A DNA stretch of 64,000 bases from Rachycentron canadum (lineage: Eukaryota > Chordata > Actinopteri > Carangiformes > Rachycentridae), in NCBI GenBank assembly GCA_038496675.1, contig CM076653.1:23727405-23791404 (forward strand). Direction: 5' to 3'. The translations under genes were made by a program, and so were the position numbers. Each line of letters begins with the position of its first letter. Position 1 is the stretch's first letter. The notes beneath the pieces were generated by a model that was given only the letters and a program-made list of their open reading frames with translations, made no database searches and had not been told where the DNA came from. Positions 1 through 14,176 of the stretch are shown here, in pieces.

Positions 1-52
<52 letters not shown>
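1..52. repeat. (GA)n microsatellite at window edge
   Basis: An uninterrupted GA dinucleotide run that starts before the window. It lies in the cdkal1 intron after exon 4. Confidence 0.98.
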
Positions 53-54
<2 letters not shown>

Positions 55-396
55 AGTGGAACAGTGAGTAGGTGGGAAGTTAAATTGGGGAATGGGCAGA
101 AAAGATGTAACACGCATGTCCAGAGAGAAGCATTTTGTCAACAATACCTGAACAAAAACAGAATAAAATGTTTAAAAAAAAAAAAAAATACTTTTTTTTG
201 GCTATTATATTCTGTTTATGCACATGATCTTGAAGACAAACAAACTGATCTTGATTGATATTTCTGCTACTTCTACTAATTATTTAATTCATGTACGCTC
301 TATTTTTATTGTATTCTGATGAAACACCTACTACTTTTTTGAGCAACTGGCTGCATAAAATAGAAGGCTGAGTGTGTGTTTAGTGTTTTTTATTAC

Positions 397-481
397 TTGA
401 TTGAGTTTCTGAAGTGGTCCTCTGCAGGGTTTTTCACAGTGCAGCTGTTTAGCAACCACAGGTCTGCTTCTGTTGGGTCAT
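397..481 (-). CDS. cdkal1: cdkal1 exon 4 (second MTTase cysteine)
   Basis: The exon is 85 bp, with acceptor CTCCTTCTACAG and donor AA/GTAATA. It codes DPTEADLWLLNSCTVKNPAE and then DHFRNSI, nearly identical to the human residues that follow the GYKIT motif. Phase 1 in and phase 2 out. It lies 30.5 kb from exon 3, at the extreme left of the window, and is too short to appear as an open reading frame of ordinary size. Bases 1-396 are the next intron. Confidence 0.96.
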
Positions 482-1159
482 CTGTAGAAGGAGAGAAAAA
501 GTCCACTCGTTTTTACAGAACATAGACACAAGCCTGACTTTTTAAAGAAAGAAAATCTATCACCAATCAACACATGATCATAAAACAAATCAAAAAACAC
601 AAGATTCAAATTAGCGCAATTAAAAAGCAGAAATACATAATTGGTCTCTGGTACAGTTCCTGTGTGTCTGCAGCACAGAATGGGTCAGCATGTCCTCAAA
701 AGGTCACAGCCAATTGATCCCGCATGTTTCACTAATTTTCAGCCGGTCTTCAAATTGTCACTTCTATTATAAGTTGAAAAAAAGTGTCTCCTTCACAATA
801 ATCTTTTCAGATGTTGACAGTCTTTTACAGGTGTCTAGTGGATTCATGCTATTATTTAGGTACAGAGGTGTCTCAGATTTGAAAATAAAAACAGTGCATG
901 TTCTCATCTCATTTAATTAATTTAATTATAGTCCAGCTAAAGTTAACATTTCATTATCTGACAATTTGAAAGGCTTTGAATGGTTTAACACTCTTACTTA
1001 ACTATTACTACTTAACAACTATTGGTTGTGACCCTTGCCACTTTGCACGACATCCTTGGACATGGAGATTTATTCTAGCAGTTGGCACATGCTTTACTCA
1101 CTAAGAGACCTTTAACTTATCAAGTTACTAAAGCATGTAGGTAATTTAAACACGTTTAA

Positions 1160-1191
<32 letters not shown>

Positions 1192-2623
1192 GGTCTTTCT
1201 ATAGTTGTGAGGACACTAACACAATGCATTCCCTAGGCACCTACTCTAACCCAAACTTAAACCTTAAAGCTAACCTTATCACCAAGTCACAAACAGCCTT
1301 TAAATGAATGCCAAAAAGGCCTCGACAAAGATTTTCAAACTAAAATTCATCCACACAGACATTTAGAAACACGCATGCACACACCACTGTGTGTTTCTCC
1401 TTGCGATGTTAAGCTCTGCTGCTACTCAAGGCGATTGTGGCAGGCTTTGCATGGCACTGCCAGGAGAACTGTCTTACACAAAGGCATACATGCTCAGGGG
1501 GATATGGCACGGCTGTGGTGGGGAGCTAGAAGCCCGATCCTTTACGCTACATTGAACCAGATATTTCACTTAGAATCCACTTCGCAGCTGCAGTCAAGCA
1601 TGCATACACACACACACACACACACACGCACACACGCACACACGCACACACGCACACACGCACACACGCACACACGCACACACACACACACAGACAGAGT
1701 ATTTCCTGCATTAGTTAATTTGATACGCTACCACAGTACTTTTCACACAGCAGGTCCCAGGATGCAGAGAAAGGGAAGATTACCAGACACACCACACCTT
1801 GCCTTTGGTAAATTCTGCTTTTCAAGCCTTCAATCTCAGCAAAACCCACACACACAGTTTTGGGACCAGGGAGTCATTCTTATTCTGACTGAACAATCAA
1901 TATCTTGGTTGCAGATGCTGATTTACATAAGTAAGATAAATTAAGATGAAAGATCCAATACAGTGGCAGTAGCATGAATCATTAAATAACCAAGGTGTCT
2001 TCAGGTTTCAGTAAGATGAATTTAAATATGTTATTATGCCAGTTTGCCTCGAGTGTAAAGTAAGTCTGATGAGGAAAAGTTCAATAAGACAAAAATCAGT
2101 ATGAAAAAAAAAATTAAATCCACAACTCTTAATAATTTTACACAGCAGTTTGGGCCTTGAGGTCTGTTAGCTTACTGTATCAGACAGTAAGCTAAGACTG
2201 TCATAAAAACAGAAGTACAGCTGCATGTCTCATAACAGCACTAAAACAACGTGCGTCACACTGATAGGACATGAATCATGTGTTGGTCTGGGATTTATTT
2301 GTGTTGTGGTGTGTGGAATCATAATTTGGGGGTAAGGACTATAAATAGGAAACCTAAAAATGATATTCTTCAGTATTCCTTAAGTTACAAACAAAGTGAG
2401 AGAGAGAGAGAGAGAAAGAGAAAGAGAAAGAGAAAGAGAGAGAGAAAGAGAAAGAGAGAGAGAGGGAGAGAGAGAGAGAGAGAGAGATATGAGGAAATTA
2501 ATAGGGAGAAAGAAAATAAGTTCAGCTGGCAAAAGATGCCCATTATGGCTACCTTTATTTGTCTAGGCAAACACACACACACAGAGACACATACACACGC
2601 ACACACAGAGACACATACACACG

Positions 2624-2656
<33 letters not shown>

Positions 2657-5600
2657 GCACACATGAGTAGTGGGAGTGGTCTCAGCTGTGCAGTTGCTGT
2701 CTCCTCTCTGTCCCGAGGGAAGATTTCCAGACCAACAATAACAACCTCTCCATCAATTAAACACACACACACACTCACACAAAAAGAGACTTCACAGTAC
2801 AAACATCTGCAAAACAAACCTATGTACCGAGTCAGCACAACTTACCAGTACAAATACAAACTGTACAGATAAAGAGAATTACAGTCAACAGCCAAACAAC
2901 ACTGCTCTAATATTTCAGTTTTAAAGCTGAATTTTCCTCAACATCTTCTGAATCAGATTAAATTTCAAATGAATCACATCATCTATACCCAATTATCATA
3001 ACAACTTCAGAATATTTAATATGCATTAGTTGATCAATAATACAGTCTGTGAAATATATTAATGAAGTTACACAGTACTAAATTCAAAATCACATGACAA
3101 GCTAATCTTTGTTCTCCTTCAAATGTTGGATTAAGCAGTTAAAAGTTAAAACTGTAATTCATATTTATATAACTGATAAATTATTTCAGCACTATATTAT
3201 ATACTCCTGCCATAATAGAAGGCAGCATTACCATTTTTGTGCTTACATATGACATGTGCTTTACAGTTGGCTGTTGTTCACACAATTTTCAAGTCCTTGT
3301 TTTTCATCACTGACGCACAGCAGCCTGGGTCCAAATGGCCATGCTAATGACTAATTTTCTGGTATTTGTAGCTTTAAACCTCTAAGGCCCTTTTAGACCG
3401 GGCAGTGACAACAGCAGCAGCTGTTCTTGATCCAGCTTTGTCTCAGTAGATACAAGTACAACAGCAACTACAACAGTTCATCCCTGTCCAGTGGCACAAG
3501 GCTGACACAGTCAAACGTCAGCAGCAGAACACTGGGATGCCTGTGCCAGTTTCACATTGGTGGCAACCACATGCCCCCAGTCGGTGTCACTACTGCTGCC
3601 AGTGAACTGGAGGTCAGAGCCACCAGCAGGGATAGATATTAACAGAGGCAGAAGCTGCTTCTGAGCTCTATGGAAGTATTTTAATGAGTAAGTTCAGTCA
3701 CTGATAGTCTCTTTGTTTAAGGACAGACTGCATCTCCACGATCTTAGACTGCAGCTGGTGACAGTAATTCTTGTTCTGCTCCAGTGAAGAATTTGTACAC
3801 GTGCCGCTCCGCCAAGCTCACGAAAGCTGCAGAGCAAAACAAGAACTGCCATTAGCAGCTGCAGTTAGCTGGCTAGCTGCTAACAGTTAACAATGGGCCG
3901 GTTGGGTGACTTCACTAAAATGAAATGCCTAAATGTCGCACCTTCTAATAACGCAATCTGTACAATCCACCCCTAATGTAGACTTTGCTGCAAATCTCGC
4001 TTAAAAACATTGCTACTGCAGGTCCATAGGCCTTCTGAAACAGAGAGAGTGGAAAGAAACTCCTGATCTCATAAGGTCACATTTTAATGAGAAGCATCAC
4101 TGATCACTGGATATTGAGGGTATGACAACTATGCTGAAGTGAATTAGATGCTATTTGGGAAAGGAAATACTGACATTGATGAGAAAACATTTATCCTCAC
4201 AGTTGCCACCACAATTTACTGCCTGGATACATTCCTGCTCCTCCATGAAAATCTGTCAGAAATAATACTAACATCTGTGGGCTGCACTGACAATGACTGT
4301 CATATTCTCAGTGTCAAACTTAATCTAATTTGAATTTTATCAAGACATAACTGGTATTGTCTGTGTCACAGAAATGCATTGTCATTTGCAACAAATCAGA
4401 CTATGCACTGCAGCAGTAATGATGATCTTAATGATGACTCTGAAGCTAGAAGATGCGAGATGCATATGCATTTCTAAAATCCAATGCATATGTTTACACG
4501 TTGAATAAAAATGTGAAATTTATTCACCAACCAGTGCATAAGGCAGTGGACAGTGTACTACAGTGCCCTGAAAAATATAAGTAAAAGTGGTCACATTTAA
4601 ATGCTCACTTTCTCTTTGTGATGTCTACGATCAACAATGAATCAAATTGTTAGCAATTATTTTTATCTTTTTCCAAGGACAGATAAGAGGGGAAGTAAAA
4701 ACTGGATTCTTTTTAGCAGGAAGTACGCTATGAACAGTGTAAAGTCAGGTTACTTGTCTATGCTGAATGATCTTTCACTGTGACACCAACATTCTCCACT
4801 GTCAGACTCTGTATCCATGTGGAGAAGACCTAAATTTAGGGAACATCTTATGAATTCATGTTTCCTAACATGTTCGTTTTCCTGTTCATCGCTGCATCAG
4901 TGTGGGAAAGTAGACTAATGTAACCTTAAATGACTAGGCATTCCAAAAAATTCTCACCACACAAAGAAACGCTGCTATTGGGAAATGTCTGGAAAGTGAG
5001 ATCTGCGTATGATTTGCATAGATATAGAGGTGTAGCCAATGGCAGGGCATTGATAGGGTTAATTTTGCATATCATGGCCATGAGGCAATTATGTTATTGG
5101 TTGTTAGAACAGAATGTGCAGACTGTTGACTTATCTTTTGTGTGAGTGCGTGTGTGTGTGTGTGTGTGTTACAATGGTACAGTTAAGTCATTGTTAATGA
5201 CCGTTTACATACACTGTAGTATATGATTTTACCATCCTTCAAGTGTAATCAATAGCTTCATGGCAACTATTTATAATCATACAAGTACAGCCATGGCATT
5301 ATTGTCAGAGCTTTAAAACAATTTATTTAGATTGAGTGGTGACTTTTTTCCATGTATAGATGTGTAAATGTGCCTCGCTCACTCAATCTCTGACACACAG
5401 TACATACAAGGAAAACTAGGATCTTGTATACCTATGCCAACCAGTCCATTTCAGGAAATAGTCACAATTGATGTCACAGTGAAGCTGACCTTTGACCTCT
5501 TGGATATAAAATCTCCTCACATATTTATTTTATCCCATTAGACATCTGTGTTAAATTATTTCTTAATTAGCATATGCACTCATAAATTATGGCCAAAAAT

Positions 5601-6050
5601 GTGTTTTATAGGGTCATATTGAACTTCAACTTTGACCTTTTTTCCTCATCAAAATAAGTGCTAAATCAGTGGTAAATCTTAAGGAATATCCTTTAGGCCA
5701 CCTTGAGAGATTACATTTAAGAAGCCAAAAACATGCATGTTCGCTTGCAACTTTGCACATTAACAGTGACCTTGACAATTGGTTCATCCTTGAGTTCCGT
5801 TTAGGAGTTCCCAAGATACTATGGTCACAAGGCCAAAACCGTGTCTGTTGAGGTCATAGTGACCTTTACCTTTGACCACCAAAATTTAATCAGGAAATCT
5901 TTGAATCCAAGTTCATGTTGTGCCAAAATTGAAATAAATAAATAAATACCACCAGGTGTTTGCAAGATATCAAATTTTTTGTATGTGTATTGAGGTATAT
6001 TGCCTATTGCATGTGTATGGAGTGTGATAAGATAAAATCAACTCATTATT

Positions 6051-6109
<59 letters not shown>

Positions 6110-6192
6110 TTGATATTCAACCTAAATTCACCCCACAACCAAATCACACAAGAGAGTGGGATGTTGTAAAGGTAGCACCTGGGGTCAATGTA

Positions 6193-6258
<66 letters not shown>

Positions 6259-6849
6259 AGAATGTGTTTGTGTACACATATGTACAAGGTCATACACAGA
6301 GATGAGGAGGGAGGGTTTTGGGAGCAGGTGCATGCACCAAATAAGTATGGATATAAAGATGGACAAAAGAAAGAGTGAAAGTGAGCATCAGATGGCTGCT
6401 AGTGTATATAAAAAGAAATAAAGAAAAAAGCATTCAAGGAAGAGGTAGGACAGACAGACATGGAAGAGGGTCATCCTGAGAGAGGAATAAAAAAAGAGAA
6501 GTGAGTGTGAAGTGGAGGCAGGTGATAGTCGACACCCAAATAGGATTTTAAGGATGACCAACAATGTGAGCAGCAATGAGTAAAAAGAAACAGAGCTAGG
6601 GTGACAAAACAAAATGCGAGGAGGAAGGAAAATAAATCAGGAAGAAGATGAAATTAAAGAGTGATTAGGGTAGAGTAGGGCTGGACAATTGATCTAATTT
6701 TATTTTTCTAATACTATTTTGGCTTCCAATGGTTATAAAAACAAGATTATCAAGATAAAACTATTGCATTCTGTTTCGCAACAATACGTCAGGTTTCGTT
6801 TCCCATACATTAGCAACCTTCACAGTAGTGTTATGGCGTTTGATTGGAA

Positions 6850-6900
<51 letters not shown>

Positions 6901-6901
6901 N

Positions 6902-6961
<60 letters not shown>

Positions 6962-9900
6962 CAGACCACAAGTATAATAAATGTAATAGACTCTGACCTG
7001 ATTGTCCCAGGGCCATCAGGAGTAATAGAAAGGACTTTAAGACAAAGCAAAACATCATGCAAGTGCACAGAACAGATCAGAAGCGAAAAAGCACCTTGTG
7101 AAAGAGCATTTCTGCGCTGCGCACATCAGCACTGCAAAAGATCATTTCTGTCTGTCAGGGCTGGTGAACTGGGATAGTGAACTGGAAATCTATGTTTTTT
7201 TCTGGATAAAATTGACTATGTTTACATTTATCAACCATTTTTAGGGCTCTAATCTACGTGGTGTTAGAAAAAAGTGCCTAACTAACTTCAGTTCTAAAGT
7301 TAGTTAGGCTGACTGAACAAACAGGCATTTTCATCATTAAAACACACCTAAAACACATAACCTAATTCAGAGGAGCATAGTTAACAAAGCTAATACAAAT
7401 AATTCCTTAATACTGTATGGTTAACAGTTTGTTATTAGAAACACCAAAACTAAGTCAGTTTAATAGTAATACTTTAGAGGCTGCTGTTGAACTGTATCTA
7501 TTTATTTTTTATAAATTTTAACATTTAACTAAATACATAGATATTTGTTATTTTATTTATTCATCTAATTTTTATTTTTTGTATTTATTTTTTTCAAAAA
7601 GAAAAAAAAAAAAAAAAGGAGCCACAAAGAGGATGTGAGAGTGCGTCATCAGTCAGAAACCTGCTCTGATCACACACTTCCGTTCCATAAATATAATATG
7701 AAAAACACAGTTTGTGGCTAATATGTTTTTATGCTCGTGTCAGATTCAACATTGAAATTATATCAATATTTTTCGATATCAGGTAAAACTACAAAACAGA
7801 AATGAGGCTCAGCTGCAGGGTCAGAAAGCATAGAAACACACAAACAATAACAGGCAAAATGGGAATAAGGTAATTTCCCTGAATTCCCATGTAACCACTG
7901 TATGCAGATGTGCCTATTCACGAATCAAAACTGAAACTGTAAGTTTAATTCAGTTGCTCATGTAAATAGATGAAATCAGACAAACAGCTGCTCTTTGGAC
8001 TTTATGAATTGAATTTATTTGTCTGCTTACTTAAAACAGCTGGTTCAAACAATCTTACCTGTGTTATTTTGATTAATTCCTCCCTTTCAGAGCTCATCCT
8101 CTAACTGGTTCAAAAACATAATTTAAATTTTTTCATTTTTCTATAATGATGGGAATGTGGGTCTCAAAATAGAATATGCAGGAACATTTGCAAACATGGA
8201 GCACTTAGCAAAAAGTGGTGTCAGGGGTGGAAGGCCAAGGTAAAGGTAATATAATGAGGCTGCTTTTATACCTCAACAGTTGAGTTTCTCCATGTCCACG
8301 GTGACAGAAGACCACAGAGGATAGTACTGTACCTTAGCAAACTTTTTAATGCCCTGAAGTTGTATGCCACCCAAGTTACAGGAAATAAGGTCACAAGCTC
8401 CAATTCTTGAGTTACAGTGCTGACTCATGGCCAGATGTGTTTTTCCACGTCACAGTGAAGTTGACCATTGACCGTTTAGATATAAAATAAAATTCTTCAC
8501 TCTATCCTCATAGATATTTGAGTTCAATTGTGCCATAATTTTTGAGTTATGGCCAAAACCGTCGCAATGACAGTGAGTCCAAGTGAATGTTTGTGCCAGA
8601 TGTAGCGAGAAGAATGTGCGGTCACCCTAACCTTGAACTCTGACCACCAAAATCTAATCAGTACATCTGAGTCCAAGTAAATGTTTGGACCAAACTTGTT
8701 CCCTCCAGCTGTTACTGTGCCATCACACTCACGAGAACAGGAGGATTGACAACCCAAACACGTAATAACCCAGTCCTGCCTGTTGCTGGCACAGAGTTAT
8801 AAAAAGAGGTCAGTAGCCTGCATGCACCAAGCCAGCAAGAGTGAAAAAAAAGTAGCCATTTTTCAACACTGGAAAACAGGACAATGGTTTATTCAGTCTA
8901 TTTTTCCTCCACATGCATGTTTACACAGAAATAACATCATGAGTTACCATAAGTGCAGTATCTAAAAGTGAAGGCAGCACAGTGGTGCAGCGCATAGCAC
9001 CATCACCTGGGGATATTCCTCAACTCCCTATGAGAATAAGAGGGAATCGATGATGGTAGGACAGATATTAAAATGTGTCATACAGCACTGGTGTCTCAAA
9101 AAGGAACCCAACTATTGTCTTTGTGTGTCATTTAAATCCTGTCGTGGGCAAATGTAAGGCAAAGAGTTGCCAGAGGTGGATTCACGGAGTCAATCGAGGA
9201 CAGAATGGCTTTTTTTCTCTCAAAGTAAGTAAAATGAGTTTTCAAAGGTGTTTCCAAAGGAATAAAACAGTTTTCAGATTTGTTTCAAATAACCATATTT
9301 TACTGGAGTGGAACAGAGTGTGAAAATACAAGCCACAGGCACGGTGGGGGCTAAGAAGAGTTCAGTGTAATTCATACAGCGTTGTTAAGCTTGTGTCAGC
9401 ATGTCCATACCTCATATTTTACCATAATGTCCTAAAACCACTGTCACTCTTTTATTCCCTCTTTTCCCAAAGTAACTTTTCTCTTTAATCCATTCTCTTC
9501 TCTTTTACATTTTACCCACAGGACCCAAACTCTTTATTTTCCCTCCTCTCCCCTGCCTCATTTATCTGCCATATATTACATCCACTTGCATTCCCTCCCT
9601 CTTTCTTATATCATTTGCAAACCCCTAGTTGTCACCATTTTCTCCTCTTCCACAATTTTCCGCACATATCAAAAATGTCTCACTGTTTTTACTCCCGTTT
9701 TTCAATTTCCACTGCCCCATCCAACCCTAAAATTAACCTCAATCTTTTTCTAAAATTATCTTGTGCTCTGCATTTACAGGAGGTGAAACAGATAAAATTC
9801 ATCCTACTGATTTGCAGAAAGAGACAGGTAACAATTTGTTTCCTTTACATTTAATGCTAAAAATGTCTTGTAAAGCACAAAAGACATAAAAAATTAAACT

Positions 9901-12900
9901 GTGGATAATCAAGGATTGTTTTAATCGACAAATCTATCCACAATAATTACACATTGAAATCTTAAAAAGGACAATTGTACAATGTGTATGTACAATTATA
10001 TGTACATACACATCAGTGTCTACACCCCAGGGGGTTACTTCACACAGCCGTTACCCGTTTCAAATATGATGATATCGTGAAGGGGTCTAATCACAGAGGA
10101 AACTAACCTCTCTCACGTTTCTTGTCTTGTTTTGCACATGACAATAAGAGTTTATCTGCTGACTCAGAATAAAGTCTCTCCTGAGTGAAATGTCTTCAGG
10201 AGCATGTGTGTGATTATTAAGAGTTACAAAATTCAGCCGGGGCAACCTCTAGTTATTTCATTACTTGAAAGAAATTAGGTTATCCCCTGTAGCCCTTAAG
10301 ATACAACTTAGTCTAATAAAAAAGTAAAGTAAGTCAAAAGTAAACACAGTGAGTTAAAGTTTCGACTAAAATCAGTCAACACCAAGCAGTCGGACAAGCG
10401 AGGCAAATTGAATCAAGATAAATTTGATTTGAGAAATTTTTTATTGTGCCCCCAAATAAGTAAGCATCAGGCCCTCAAGAGAGTGATATGTCCACTTTGA
10501 CTTCTGTACTGCAATAAGGCTATATAAACAAACACTGTTCCATAAATAGCATTCATTTACAAAGCCTTACAGCAACACTCTCTGTAATTGGCACTGTCAT
10601 CTAAATAATTAAAGACTTTTGTGTTGATATGATTGCAATCTAAAACGATACAGCAATCTTACTTTGTAGCACAGTGGAGCTCCCATGGTGATTACTCTGC
10701 AAACAGATTTGTTTTCTCCCTGTCAGGAGGGTATTTAGCATTTTTAGCTCTCACTGATTGTCAAGCATCCTGCTCAGGGTTTTCAGGCAGTTCAGGAAGT
10801 TCATCGTAGTCAGATACTGTATATTTTTTTAGGAAAAACAGCTCTGGAGAGCTCTGTGCATTCCAAGCACTATAAACCTTTCATACATAGCCCCACTTCC
10901 ACTGCTATAATGGTAGCTAGAGTATCATATTTTCCATTTCAGAACCATATATCCAATTTTTAAGCTTTCTTTGATATTCTCTCACCAGCTATACATACAC
11001 TGTGTCCCTAGTGGAGAAAAAAAATTAACTGTACTGAAGAACAAGGCAACATCACTCAATACAGTGGTTGTTTGTACAGTAGGTGTCAACCAAATTCGGA
11101 TAGAATTTCCAAACTGTTTGGTTTCATTCCATCCAGTCATGTCCCAAAACTACATTGACTAAAACAAAGTATCTGAGCGATCAGGACGTGCAGTTTTTCC
11201 AGACCTCAGAAACAGATCTATGGTGTCACTGATTCCCCTCCGGTCTTCAGGCGCAGCAGATGATATATGAGGGCAAAGGCAAAGACGTCTGGGTGTGTAT
11301 GTGTATTTGTGAGTGTGTGCTTAAGTAAGAGAGAGAAGAAGCAGACAGCAGCCCTAGGGGTCAATATGATGTTCCTGGTGCATCACACACAGACCACATC
11401 ATGACCCACTTTCCACCCTATCCCACACACAACACCACACCTCCAAACACATGCACACACATGCACACACATCCACTTATCTCCCTTGTTATTTCTGCTT
11501 TCTCCCCTCCATCCATTCCACCCTCCTCAAACACATCATCTTTCCTACTCTACCACCCCCATCTCTCATCTTACACACACACACACACACACAAGACATG
11601 CTGACCTTGGGATACAGTGCAGTGGTGGTTTATAGGGGTAAGCATGCTGGGGCAAAGGGGTAGCTTTGGGGTGAATGGATACACTTGACTGCGCTAACAA
11701 GCCCTGGATGGCCTTACTGGCTGATCGGTTGACTGGACAGCTGGATGCCAGGCTGACTAGCTGGGAGGACAGGTGGACTGGAGGGCAGGGTGGGGCACTG
11801 GCCAAGTCCACAGAGTTATCACAATCAAGTCAGATAAAGAGATCACTGTTAAGAAAGTGACATTTGCCAACATAATGTGAGCTATCAAAATTACCTGCCA
11901 CTGATAATAGCGTTTTTCCAGAAATCATTTGGTTTTGGTACAGGTACTTCTTTTTCCACTGCATAGAGTAAACCCCTCCATGTGGCATTGTTACTATAGC
12001 AACGACGCACTAAGCTACGACAATGCCACCTTCAACATGGCACACATACGAGCAATGAAGGAAACTGAAGGGATACCAAACAGAGACAGTATAGTTTGAG
12101 GGTTGTGTTGCCATAATGACAACTGTCACCTCAGTGAAAACACAGAAGACTGAAACTAAGATTTTTTTGTCAACTTTGAATCTCTTTAAGTCAGGCTGTT
12201 AGACCATAAAATGTATTGCTTTAAACTCTATCCATTAATGTGAAAGATGGATGGATCAATACATCAACCGAAGCACTGACAGCATTTTGGTATAAGGGTG
12301 AAACTTGAGAATTTATAACACCTAACAAAGTCTCTATTATGATGAGTCATAAAAGGCGCTGATAAATTGGCCCAAGTGGAACAGCTGCACATGTGCACAC
12401 GCACACACAGTCATATTCCCCAAGCATGTGACGCAAGAGTGGGTATGAGAGGAGTGACATGTTGGGCATGTCTGATTGGGGCAACAAGACAGATTCCCAG
12501 CTGACAACATTTCTGTCTAAAAGGTTCCCTTTCCTCAGGGAGAGTGAGTGAGTGAGTGAGTGAGTGAGTGAGTGAGTGAGTGAGTGAGTGAGTGAGTGAG
12601 TGAGTGAGTGAGTGAGTGAGTGAGTGAGTGAGTGAGTGAGTGAGTGTGTATGTGTGTATGTGTTTTATGTAAATGTGTGTGTCTGTACGTGTATTTTAAT
12701 GTTTGCCTCACTGACATGGCAAATTGTGAATTGACCTTAGAGGACTTATGAGCTTCACCTCCAATCACATTTTACAAGCAAGCACTCACACAGGCACACA
12801 GTAACATACACAAATACTAAGACATATACACATTTGCATGCACACCCAGAGGGGCCCTGGGGTTTTGGCGGTTGGTCTATCTGTCTAGCAGGGTGAGTAA

Positions 12901-14124
12901 CCACTCAGCCGTGGATGATAATGCAATCAACTGTCATTAAGGGGACGCTGACTGCAGCTACACACATACACACACATACACACACACACTCAGTACAACT
13001 ACCCACAATGCACAACACCTGTCAGTCACAAGTGAAAAACTGCAGTCGTTGCGATAGTAAGTCATGATAATAGCATATCTCCACTACATGAATTCACACA
13101 CATTAATCATTAATCAGTTTAGTGAATCAACAGAAAAAATTGTTTTTATAAAAAATAAATCATTTACTAAACTCATTTAAGCAACAACAGATAAACAATA
13201 GAAAAAATTCCAATCATTCTAAGATAGCAGTTCCTCTAATGTGAGCAGTTGCTATGTGTTTTCGTTATAAATTATTGTAATCTCTAATGGTTTATGAACA
13301 TTGGTCCCTGAGAAGTTGTGATGGGTATTTTTATTTTCACGATTCTTTGACATGTCATAGATAAAAGATTAATCGAAAAAATTATCCGCAGATTAGCTGA
13401 TATACATGCTCTAAACACAATTCATTAAATATCCAGTTACTGAGAAAGAACATTCACCCATAGCAACATACATGTATACAAATAGCCAAAACACTACAAA
13501 AACACACCAAAGTACTAAAGTGCAATCACATCTTCCATTCTCATCAGCAGTTCATCGTCTGATGCAACTACAGAGCAACACCAGTACAGAACTGGAAATG
13601 AATTACTGAGATAACCCAGTGTTACAGTTTCCTCTTCTCTCTTTTTTTTTTTTTTTGAAGTCTTGCTGAGGTAGAGTTGGAAATGCATCAGGGCTGATGA
13701 GCGAACGTGAGAAGTTTTTTCTTTTTCAAGATTCAAGATTTCAGCTTTTATTCTGTTTTCACAACATTACTACAAACTAATTTACTGACTTGGGGGGGGG
13801 AAACAGGGGTTCATTACAAACTACAACCTAATCTCAAAGTTTAAGATTGCAAAGTATCCAGAAAGATGTTTTTTGATAGAGATTTCTGGTTAAATCAAAG
13901 AAGATAGTTGCCAACTAAAATGTTACAAAAAATGTGTATCTGTATTACTATAGGTTTATCCAGCTGTACAGCTCTGGACAGACATTTCAAAAAGTGTTGC
14001 TGTCACAAGTGGAAGATGCCAACTTAATACAGATATACTGCAAGTCCAAAATTGGAAGAATTTTTAGATTTATCCGCATTAGCGTGGACATCATCTCACA
14101 TGGCACATTTAGTTCCTTTCCTCT

Positions 14125-14176
<52 letters not shown>

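Noticed and set aside
1375..1944. 189-codon plus-strand open frame
   Set aside because: Its middle is the CA/CG microsatellite (His-Thr runs). The ends resemble no protein and the region is cdkal1 intron.
2278..2670. 130-codon frame over GA and CA repeats
   Set aside because: Arg-Glu and Thr-His runs are direct translations of microsatellites.
12542..12647. Tandem repeat considered as a CRISPR-like array
   Set aside because: A 4-bp unit without spacers, in a vertebrate intron. It is a simple tetranucleotide repeat.
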